NCBI GenBank assembly: GCA_913061235.1
Contig: CAJXTB010000012.1
Location: 144,744-208,743, forward strand
Length of the DNA: 64,000 nucleotides
Reading direction: 5' to 3'
Source of the DNA: an uncultured Pseudomonadota bacterium
GTDB lineage: Bacteria > Myxococcota_A > UBA796 > GCA-2862545
Each line of letters opens with the position of its first letter. Positions within the stretch are counted from its first letter, which is position 1. Below the pieces are notes generated by a model that made no database searches, was not told where the DNA came from, and was given only the letters and a program-made list of their open reading frames with translations. Positions 51,031-59,700 of this stretch are shown one piece after another. The position numbers and the translations under genes are program-made.

Positions 51031-54000
51031 ATGGCGCGCAAACACTGGATATTGGCAGTAGCTGGAATCGCCGCGTGCGGCGTTGGGCTGACTGCGCTGT
51101 GTGCAGGTTCGATCTTTGGTGTCCCGTGTGTGGGCACCGGTCTTCGATACGGCATGTGGCTGGACACCTGCCCGGCGGGGGACATGCGATTGAACGTCTC
51201 GGTCGACGTCAACAATGTGCTTCGTGGCGACGAAGGGCAGCTGCAGGTGCGAACCGAGGCGCTGTTCATGTCGTCACGAACCGCTCTGGCGCCCTCAAGC
51301 CGGCGAATGTGGCGCGGATACTCGACCGAAGTCACGCTGCTGGATGTTGACGACGAACCCGTCGCCGGTGTTGTTGTTGGCGACTGGGAACGCGGGTGGG
51401 GGGCCGAGGTTGCCACGCTGTCGCTTCCAGTGCTTCCAGACGGCGACTACACGCTTCGTGTGGTGACAACGTCGTCCACCGATACCCAGACTGTTGACGT
51501 AGCCCTTCCGCTGTACACGCCAGCGACGGCATTCTTGATGACCGACCGACCTCTGTACAAGCCGGGCCAAGAGGTTCTTCTACGCAGCGTTCTCCTAGAG
51601 CGCACCACTCTGGAACCCCTAGAAGGGCGTCCAGGACAGTGGCGAATCACCGACCCCAATGGCGTTGAGATGCTGTTGGAAGATGACCGAACGGGCAACT
51701 TCGGCATTGCTGACTCCAGCTTTCCGCTGGACCGGTACTCGGAGAACGGCACTTGGACAGCCCAGTTCCTCTCTGGCGATGACGCGGACACCGTGACCTT
51801 TGACGTGCGTCCATTCAAGCTGCCGCGCTTTACCGCGTCTGTAGCGGCTGCAGAGCCGTGGCATGGAGTGGGCGATGCGGTCGTTTTAGAGGGAACCGCA
51901 ACGTACAGCTCGGGGGCGCCTGTCGCCGAGGCCCCCGTCACGGTCACGCTGTCCAGAACCGAAGGAGAGTGGCCGCTTCCACTCGACTGGGAAGAGCCGT
52001 TTGAGGCCACCACAGACGACCAAGGTCGCTTCACCCTGACAATCGGCTCGGTTCCGGCGGACCTGATGGGCTGGAACTCGGTGCAAGCCGTCGCGCGAGT
52101 CACTGAGACGGCGGGAGAGGTCCAGACCGGCGTCAGTCGTATTGTTCTGTCGGCCGATGACCTTAAGGTGGAGGCCCTGACCGAGCTTGGCGGAGGGCTG
52201 GTCGACGGCTTCAACAACCGCATGTGGCTACGCGTCAGCACACCCGATGGTGTCCCGGTCCCAGATGCCTCTGTGGTGATCAGCAATCCCTGGCTGAGCG
52301 ACGCGCCCGAGCGCACCGCACAGACCGATATCGACGGCGTTCTGGCCGTTCAGCTGGACCCTGGTGAGCCCGTCACGGTGGTTCATCCGGCCCCTCCCGT
52401 TCGCAGTCGTCCACGGCAGCAACAAGACCCGCGAATCGTCAGTGCAACCCACATGGGAGCAGGCGGGTTGAACATGGACGAGCGCAGAGCTCTCGATGGT
52501 GCTGTCGCTCGGGTTCGTGCCTGTGGCGACTATGTCGAAGGTCAGGCGCAGACCGTGGCCATTGCCATGTCCGTCTCCCCGTCGGGTACGGTGGAGCGCT
52601 CGGTTGCACAGTCCGGTGCGCTTGCCGCATGTGTGGCAGACGCGAGCAAGACCCTCCGCTTTCCCACGGGTTCACAGAGAACTCTGCAGGTGAGCTGGTC
52701 GGTACCCAACTCTTGGCTACCGAGCCTTGCTGGGACTGCCGAGGCTGCCATGAATACGCCGCACGTAGGCTCGAAGCTCGGTGATGCAATGCTGCTTGCA
52801 CGCCGGTGTTTTGACCGCGGACAAGGAAGAGACGGACAGGCCTTTACGGCGCATTGGTCGGTCGACGAAGGGTCCACACAGGTACGCATTTCTCAATACG
52901 AGAGTGTATACAGCGCACGATTGTCACCGGCGACCCACTCTTGTATCGACCGCAACCTCCGCGGCATTCGCTTGGACCGTCCTGCACCGAACGATGATGT
53001 TGGCACCTTCCGTGGCATGCTCACCGTACCTCGTGACGAGCGCGCTCCATCGCGAGGCCCCACTACAGAGACGGCGTACGAGCTTCAGGTAGCGGCGAGT
53101 CGTGACGGTGAGGCCGTTGGCGAGACCCGCGTCATCCTTCCTGTTGGACAGGTACCGTCAGCGCGCTTGCGCGCAACGCCGAGTCTGGCTCGTCCCGGCG
53201 ATGTGGTCACCGTTGAGCTTCTGCGCGGGCCAGGCTTCAGCAGCTCCATGCCCGAGACCCTCAACCTCATGTCGGGGTCGAAGCGTCTGGCAGAGCTCGA
53301 CTTTGACGAAGACACACGCAGTGCCGAGTTCACCCTGCCACAAGACGCCAACGGCTTTGTCCACATTGACGCCTTTGGCGCGCGTGCCGTGGTGTTTGTG
53401 TCCGACGAAGACCCGCTGGACATCGCCATTACCAGTGACGAGACCAGCTACCGTCCTGGCGAGGTGGCAACGCTGACCGTCACCACCCGAGCAGGAGGCC
53501 GAGGCATCGCTGCGGGTGTCGGCTTGGTCGGTGTGGACTCCACGCTGGGTCAGCTCGGAAAGCTGGATGGCCCCGACGCTATGTCCCGGGTCACCGTGCG
53601 TGCCGAGTCGAACACGCCGGCCTTCGGTGAGTTTGGCGCTGCTGCGTTGGCTATGGGGCAGATTCGCGGGGAGAACGCCGCACAAGCGGCAATGCTGACC
53701 GTGACTTCGCTGCCGACAGACCCCGGTGGAGACGTTCGTATCAGTCGGTCTGCGCGCACGACTCGCCAGGATGAGACCGTGCTGATCGATAACTTCTACC
53801 AGGTGTATGCCGCGTTGACCTCCCGCGTTCGTGAGTGGGAGAGCACCGCGCCCGAAGGGGTGCTCATGCTGCCAGACCAGATGATGACGCTGTGGGACGA
53901 CACCCTGGCGTCTATGCCGGGTGAGGTCGCCGTAGACGCGTTCAATCGTCCCTTGGTATTGGAGCGTTTGCCCTACGATTTGATGATGCAGGTAGACCCG

Positions 54001-54084
54001 AGAGTTGTCGTGGCAGATGCCACGCGACTTCCAGAAGACGTGACCGACTGGCCCAGTGCCGTGTCGACAAGGGGGCTGAAATGA
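51031..54084 (+). CDS. alpha-2-macroglobulin-like protein, N-terminal part
   Basis: 1017 residues from the ATG at 51031 (GGAG just upstream; a GTG at 51001 is the alternative). The N-terminal hydrophobic segment ends GIAAC, a possible lipobox, or serves as an anchor. MG-type beta domains follow; the MG2 signature TDRPLYKPGQEV is at about 171-182, then typical strands (DPNGVEMLL, GTWTAQFLSGDDADTVTFDV). Residues about 488-560 and 580-670 look like two AgmX/PglI C-terminal (TonB-like) domains, each with conserved Cys and an FP or LD ending, inserted in the chain. MG domains resume to the end. The chain stops before the complement-like half, which is encoded by the next gene through an ATGA overlap. 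Confidence 0.82.
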   Translation: MARKHWILAVAGIAACGVGLTALCAGSIFGVPCVGTGLRYGMWLDTCPAGDMRLNVSVDVNNVLRGDEGQLQVRTEALFMSSRTALAPSSRRMWRGYSTEVTLLDVDDEPVAGVVVGDWERGWGAEVATLSLPVLPDGDYTLRVVTTSSTDTQTVDVALPLYTPATAFLMTDRPLYKPGQEVLLRSVLLERTTLEPLEGRPGQWRITDPNGVEMLLEDDRTGNFGIADSSFPLDRYSENGTWTAQFLSGDDADTVTFDVRPFKLPRFTASVAAAEPWHGVGDAVVLEGTATYSSGAPVAEAPVTVTLSRTEGEWPLPLDWEEPFEATTDDQGRFTLTIGSVPADLMGWNSVQAVARVTETAGEVQTGVSRIVLSADDLKVEALTELGGGLVDGFNNRMWLRVSTPDGVPVPDASVVISNPWLSDAPERTAQTDIDGVLAVQLDPGEPVTVVHPAPPVRSRPRQQQDPRIVSATHMGAGGLNMDERRALDGAVARVRACGDYVEGQAQTVAIAMSVSPSGTVERSVAQSGALAACVADASKTLRFPTGSQRTLQVSWSVPNSWLPSLAGTAEAAMNTPHVGSKLGDAMLLARRCFDRGQGRDGQAFTAHWSVDEGSTQVRISQYESVYSARLSPATHSCIDRNLRGIRLDRPAPNDDVGTFRGMLTVPRDERAPSRGPTTETAYELQVAASRDGEAVGETRVILPVGQVPSARLRATPSLARPGDVVTVELLRGPGFSSSMPETLNLMSGSKRLAELDFDEDTRSAEFTLPQDANGFVHIDAFGARAVVFVSDEDPLDIAITSDETSYRPGEVATLTVTTRAGGRGIAAGVGLVGVDSTLGQLGKLDGPDAMSRVTVRAESNTPAFGEFGAAALAMGQIRGENAAQAAMLTVTSLPTDPGGDVRISRSARTTRQDETVLIDNFYQVYAALTSRVREWESTAPEGVLMLPDQMMTLWDDTLASMPGEVAVDAFNRPLVLERLPYDLMMQVDPRVVVADATRLPEDVTDWPSAVSTRGLK

Positions 54085-56387
54085 GCGGACAACGATTTGG
54101 ACTACTGATGATGGTGCTGAGCGCCGGCTGCGGCGCCAATGACAAGAGCGGTCCGACCAGCTCGCCGCCGCGTGCGCAGAGCACAGAGGAGGTGCCCGAA
54201 CGGCTCTCTGAGCTGTCGATGGACATGCCCATGGCAGAGCCAGAGGAGGGTGAGGGCTACCGCGGAGGACAGGACGGGTTTGGTGGGGGCGACCTAGACC
54301 AAGCCATCGGTGGCTACATCAGTCCAGCTCCAGTGCCGTCACCGGCTCCTATGATGAACGCTCCGGGCGACGCGACTATTGGTGGTGCCAAGTCAGGTGC
54401 CGATGTTGTCGACAGCAACGATGTTCGCCGCTGGTTCCCGGAAGCGTTCTTGTGGCAGCCACTCATCGAGACCAATGACAGCGGTGTGGCGACTGTTGAT
54501 GTGACGGTGCCGGACCAGCTCACCACCTGGCGTGTGCTCGGTCTGGCTCACGACCGTCGCGGTCAGCAAGCGGGAACCCTGCTCAGCTTCGCCTCAACGC
54601 TCGACCTGTACGTAGACCCGGTGACCCCCGCCTGGCTGTACGCCGGCGACAGGGTTCAGCTCCCCGTTCAGGTGTCCAACACCACTGGGACCGCGGCTTC
54701 TGAGCGGCTGACGGTCCGAAGTAGCGGGGCGTTGGTGGGCGACGGTGTCGCTGACCTTCGTATCCCGGCCTTTGGCTCCGTTATTGAGCCACTAACCGTG
54801 CAGACGCGCGGTGCCGGAAGTGCCAGCGTGCTCACCAACTTGGGCCGAGTCGACGCCGCTGAGCGTATCGTTCCCGTGCTGCCAACCGGCCGACCGGTCC
54901 AGACGCGACGCGGCGGAATCGTGGCGAACAGCCGCATGGTGTCGATTGCCGGGCCAGCGAATGCGGATGATGCGACTGAAGAAGTGTCGTTCTTGGTGTT
55001 TCCGGGGGCCTTGTCCGTTCTCACCGCAGAAGTGGACCGTGCCGCAAGTATGGGTGTGGACCCGGCCTCTGCGGCCTACGGCTTTGCGCTGGCCACGCAC
55101 CTGACCGAGATGGGTGAGGCCACAGGGCATGCCGTCGATGATGATGTGTTGCGTCGGCTTCAGCTGTCCGCTTGGCAGCGCGTTGTGTCTCACTCAAGGG
55201 CACCAGACGGTGGTGTTGCCGCCGACCTTCTCACCGCTATGACGGACGTGTCTGGACACACGCTCGGTGAGCGTCTTCGTGAGCGTCTCGTGCGGACCGT
55301 CGTGGACAATCAGCGTGGCGATGGCACCTGGGCACGCCAAGGACGCGCGCCACTTCAGCAGGTCTTGGTGCAGACCGCCGTTGCAGCGCGCTCCTTGCCG
55401 GATGACGAATCCACCGCCCGTCTTCGGGCGTCTGGGGCCATGGAACGGTTCGCTGGGGAAGTGCCAGATGCCTTCACCGCCGCTGTCATGCTGGCGAGTG
55501 GGGTGGTGGAGCCCGCCCTTCGCGACACACTGCAAGAGCGGGTGATGGATGCGTTGATTCAGACGCAACAGACCACCACCGTGGCGGTGCCAGAGGGTGT
55601 GCTCAACGCCTGGGGTCAGCGTCCTACGCGCGCTGAGATGCTCACGTGGACCACACTTGCACTGTTGGAGCTCGACCAGCCTGAGCAGACCAGTGACTTG
55701 GTGGGCGAGCTGATGGGTGGCTATTCGGCTGCCAATGGCTTTGGTGCTGGACATGCGGACGCGATGGCTCTCGATGCGGTTGTCCGAGCGCTTCCATCTC
55801 TCGACCAGCCGGTCACGCTGTCGTTGGTCGTGGACGGAGAGGTTCGGGCGACAGCACCACTGGACCCGTCACAGCCCCTCGTTCCAGCCCTGTTGACCCT
55901 CGCGCCAGAGGGGTCGGACGCAGACATTGAGCTGCGCGTGTCCCCTGAAGTCCCTGGATTGTCGTACGTGGCGACGCGTCGAAGCTGGGTGCCCTGGTCC
56001 GGTGTAGAGGCCATGCCCGGCGTGGACGTAGACATCACCCTGCCTAAATGGGAGGTGGGGCGTGACAGCTCGCTGTTTATCGATGTCTCAGCACCCTCAG
56101 GGCATGCTGTTGTCGTAGAACAGGGGCTTCCCGCCGGCGCCACTGTGGATGAAGAGGCGCTGAACGCACTTGTGGGCGCTAGCCTGAGCGAGGTTCGGGT
56201 CGAGGCGCACCGAGTGGTGGTCACTACACGTGCACTGGGTGCCGGTGAGGTGCTGCGCATTCCCATTGTCATTCGACCGGCGTTTGCAGGGCAGTTCCGC
56301 ACCGGCCCCATGCTGCTGTCAGACGCCGCACGGCCGTGGAGTGCGCCTGTGGCGCTCGCGCCTGCAATCTGGGACGTGGAGGCGTAG
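54081..56387 (+). CDS. alpha-2-macroglobulin-like lipoprotein, C-terminal part without thioester
   Basis: 768 residues. Lipobox VLSAGC (Cys17), then a Pro/Gly/Met-rich linker to about 110. Residues 115-150 (RRWFPEAFLWQPL, TNDSG, PDQLTTWRV) are the hallmark of the A2M domain before the thioester region. Residues about 310-560 are the alpha-helical toroid normally holding the thioester, but Cys17 is the only cysteine in the whole protein, so a CxEQ thioester is impossible. The C-terminus (FAGQFRTGPMLLSD, APAIWDVEA) resembles the receptor-binding domain. This suggests an A2M that traps or cross-bridges without covalent bonding. Coupled to the N-terminal part by ATGA. Confidence 0.85.
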   Translation: MSGQRFGLLMMVLSAGCGANDKSGPTSSPPRAQSTEEVPERLSELSMDMPMAEPEEGEGYRGGQDGFGGGDLDQAIGGYISPAPVPSPAPMMNAPGDATIGGAKSGADVVDSNDVRRWFPEAFLWQPLIETNDSGVATVDVTVPDQLTTWRVLGLAHDRRGQQAGTLLSFASTLDLYVDPVTPAWLYAGDRVQLPVQVSNTTGTAASERLTVRSSGALVGDGVADLRIPAFGSVIEPLTVQTRGAGSASVLTNLGRVDAAERIVPVLPTGRPVQTRRGGIVANSRMVSIAGPANADDATEEVSFLVFPGALSVLTAEVDRAASMGVDPASAAYGFALATHLTEMGEATGHAVDDDVLRRLQLSAWQRVVSHSRAPDGGVAADLLTAMTDVSGHTLGERLRERLVRTVVDNQRGDGTWARQGRAPLQQVLVQTAVAARSLPDDESTARLRASGAMERFAGEVPDAFTAAVMLASGVVEPALRDTLQERVMDALIQTQQTTTVAVPEGVLNAWGQRPTRAEMLTWTTLALLELDQPEQTSDLVGELMGGYSAANGFGAGHADAMALDAVVRALPSLDQPVTLSLVVDGEVRATAPLDPSQPLVPALLTLAPEGSDADIELRVSPEVPGLSYVATRRSWVPWSGVEAMPGVDVDITLPKWEVGRDSSLFIDVSAPSGHAVVVEQGLPAGATVDEEALNALVGASLSEVRVEAHRVVVTTRALGAGEVLRIPIVIRPAFAGQFRTGPMLLSDAARPWSAPVALAPAIWDVEA

Positions 56388-56498
56388 GTCGCTGTGTAGG
56401 AGGGCGTCACGCGGTGTCGCGATGCGTCAGTGGGGGACTTGTGGGGACGTGTGAGTTGTCTACTTGGTGGGTGAGGGGTTGGAAGGCCCTTCACTCTT

Positions 56499-56524
56499 GT
56501 TCAAACGAACCCGTTCAGTTGAAC
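56499..56524. repeat. 26-bp imperfect inverted repeat in the gap after the macroglobulin genes
   Basis: GTTCAAACGAAC (56499-56510), CC, GTTCAGTTGAAC (56513-56524): 10 of 12 positions are complementary. It could be a regulator site or part of a hairpin. No gene starts nearby on either strand, so a role in termination or RNA stability is as likely as an operator. The rest of the 56388-56799 gap has no gene that I can support. Confidence 0.45.
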
Positions 56525-56584
56525 GTCTAAGGCCCCTCGAATGTTCTACCTCCCCTGATTCCCCCTGATGACTATTCGAGTGGC

Positions 56585-56617
56585 TGGCCGCCAATGACCC
56601 TGTGTCATTGGCGGCCA
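56585..56617. terminator. 14-bp perfect stem-loop between convergent genes
   Basis: TGGCCGCCAATGAC and its exact complement enclose a 5-base loop (CCTGT). It lies in the gap between the macroglobulin operon (ending 56387, plus) and the large surface protein (ending 56800, minus), where a bidirectional terminator is expected. No run of T follows on either strand, so it may work with Rho or as an RNA-stabilising end. Confidence 0.65.
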
Positions 56618-56799
56618 AGTTCGTTGGGCGGTGGCCGACAGAGCCTGAATGGCAGTTTGGTTCACTGTTTAGGGCGCGATAGAGGGGTGGTTGAGGCGGC
56701 GTTGAGGGCAAGGAGCAAGGCGGCCACTGGACTCCTGTCCGTGGCCGCCGCTGCGACGCTGGCATCGGCGTCGGATCGACCGCCCCTCGTGCATCGCCC

Positions 56800-59700
56800 C
56801 TAGCGGCGACGGCGTAGGACAACGGCGAAGAGCAGTGGCAGCCACAAGGCGGCCAGCGGGGTTGCGCTGACCGAGTTGCATGCACCACAGCCGCCGTAGA
56901 AGCTTCCTTCAGGGATGGGGTCGATGACGACGTCGTCGTCGCTTGGGTCGAGGGGGTCCGTACCGGCTTCGACTTCTGCACCATCATCCACCCCGCCCTC
57001 GTCTGTGTCGGGGTTGTTGGGGTCGGTGAGCGTATCGTCGACTTCTTGACCGTCGGTCAGTCCGTCTTCGTCCGAGTCGGGGTCGCTCGGGTCGGTCTGA
57101 GTCTCGTTGACCTCGCGACCATCGGTCAGTCCGTCATCGTCCGTATCGGCGTCGAGGGGGTCGGTGAAGGTGTCGTTGACCTCTTGGCCGTCCTCCAGGC
57201 CGTCATCGTCCGAGTCCGGGTCGTTCGGGTCGGTTCCGATCTCGCTCTCTTCGGTGTCGGTCAGGCCGTCGTTGTCGCGGTCGTTGAAGTCGTCTGCCGG
57301 GTCGAGTGGATCGAGTCCGCTCATGACTTCTGTGCCGTCGTTCACGCCGCCATCATCGGTGTCTTCGTCGAGGGGGTCGGTGTCGTAGATGAGCACTTCT
57401 TCGCCGTCATCGAGGCCATCGTCGTCCGAGTCTGCGTCGTTGGGGTCGGTGGTCCAGGTGTTGACTTCGTCACCGTCTTCGAGGCCGTCGTCATCGGTGT
57501 CTGGGTTGTTGGGGTCCGTCAGCGTGTCGTTGACTTCTTCACCATCTTCCAAGCCGTCGTTGTCGCTGTCACGGTCGGTGGGGTCGGTCATGGTGTCTGT
57601 GACTTCGACGCCGTCATCAAGGCCGTCGCCGTCGGTGTCTGACAGGCTCGGGTCGGTCCCAATGTCCTTCACTTCTTCGCCGTCGGTCAGGCCGTCGCCG
57701 TCAGAGTCGGGGTTGGTCGGGTCGGTTCCGTACAGGGTTTCTTCGTCGTTGGTCAGACCGTCGTTGTCGTCGTCTTCGCTGATGACGTCGTCTGTGGGGT
57801 CGTTCGGGTCGGTGAAGGTGACCAAGACTTCCACACCGTCTGGCACGCCGCCGTTGTCGGTGTCGGGGTCGAGTGGATTGGTGTTGTGAGAGTTGACTTC
57901 GTCGCCGTCGCTGAGCTGGTCATCGTCGGTGTCTGCGTCGGTGGGGTCGGTGTTGAAGTCGGTGACTTCCACGCCATCTTCCAGGCCGTCGTCGTCTGTG
58001 TCACGGTCGTTCGGGTCGGTGCTGAAGACGCGGGTCTCGTCACCGTCGGACAGGCCGTCTTGGTCTGAGTCGGGGTTGGTCGGGTCGGTCATCCAGGTGT
58101 TGACTTCGCTTCCGTCTTCCAGGCCGTCGCCGTCTGTGTCGCGGCTCAAGGGGTCGGTGAAGAAGTCGTTGACCTCTTCGCCGTCATCGAGGCCGTCGTT
58201 GTCGGTGTCTTCGTCTAGCGGGTCAGTGCCGATATCGAGCACTTCTTCGCCGTCTTGTAGACCGTCACCGTCGGTGTCGGGATTGAGCGGGTCGGTTCCA
58301 ATGACGGCTTCTTCGTCGTCGGTCAGGCCGTCGTCGTCCGAGTCGGTGTCGTCCACCACGCCGTCATCGCTTGGGTCGAGGGGGTCGGTACGATCGAGGA
58401 TGACTTCTTGGCCGTCGGGCACGCCACCGTCGTCGGTGTCGGCGTCGTTGGGGTCGGTCTCGGTGCCTGTGACTTCGCCGTCCGCGTCTGCGTCTTCTTG
58501 GCCGTCTTCGAGGCCGTCGGCGTCGGTGTCAGCGCGCAGTGGATCGGTGGTGCTGTTCGGGTCGGCATCCGGGGTGAAGACGCCGGTGTCCGTGTCGTCG
58601 CCGTCCGGGGAGGTGATGCCGCTCTCGGTGCCGTCTTGCACGCCGTCTTGGTCGGTGTCCGCGCTGTTCGGGTCGGTGCCAATGGTCTCGACTTCGTTGC
58701 CGTCGCCGAGGCCGTCGTCGTCGCTGTCGTCGTCGAGGGGGTCGGTCTGGGTGGTGTTGACTTCGAAGCCGTCGCCGAGGCCGTCGTCATCACTGTCTTC
58801 GTCGTTCGGGTCGGTTCCGGTGACGATGACTTCTACGCCATCGGTCAGACCGTCGTCGTCGCTGTCAGAGTCGAGGGGGTCGGTGTCGGTGTTGGTGACT
58901 TCTTCGAAGTCGTTCAGATCATCGTTGTCGCTGTCGGGACGCAGTGGGTCGGTCTCGTGGACCAGGACTTCCTCGCCGTCGTTCAGGCCATCACCGTCTG
59001 TGTCGGGGTTGAGCGGGTCACTGCCAATGAGGGTGGTCTCGACCAGGTCGGGTAGGCCGTCGTTGTCGGTGTCGAGGTCGTCAAATGGGTCGTTTGGATC
59101 CGTCATGCCCAAGACTTCGGCACCGTCAGGAACGCCGCCGTCGTCTGTGTCACGGTCTTTCGGATTGGTCTCGTCGCCGGTGTCGGGGATGCCGTCGGCG
59201 CCAACGAACTCTTCGTCATCGTCTAGGCCGTCACCGTCTGTGTCTGCGAGGGCTGGGCTGGTCTCGCCGTCGCCTGGTGTGCCGGTGTCACCAAGCTGAC
59301 CGTCGACTGCGCCGTCTCCGTTAACGTCTTCGATATTGTCCAGGATGCCGTCGCCATCGGTGTCCATGTTGTTCGGATCGGTGACGACGTTGGGGTCGAG
59401 GTCGGGCTGGATGTCGCCGTCGGTGCCTGCGTATGGAACGCCGAAGGCGCTGGTACCGGGGGCGACGGGATCTGTGACGCCAACTTCGAGGCCGTCGAGC
59501 AGGGTGTCGGAATCGCTGTCCGGGTTGAGCGGATCGGTGAGGCTGTCGTTGAGCTCTTCGCCGTCCGTGAGTCCGTCGTCATCGCTGTCTGAGTCGAGAG
59601 CGCTGGTCTCGCCGTCCTCCAGGATGCCGTTGCTGCCCAGCTCTTCGCCGTCCGTGAGTCCGTCGTTGTCGGTGTCTGGGTCGCGCGGGTCGGTGAGCGA

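Noticed and set aside
54070..54100. The macroglobulin split as a simple frameshift error
   Set aside because: The second gene starts at an ATGA overlap with a good lipobox and a linker, which a random frameshift would not create. Read mapping would still be worthwhile.
57893..59299. 468-codon plus-strand ORF rich in Ser, Pro, Val
   Set aside because: It is the antisense of the type 3 repeat array; the GAC/GAT-rich coding strand leaves antisense frames open. Its composition is a mirror of the repeat, with no start signal or family.
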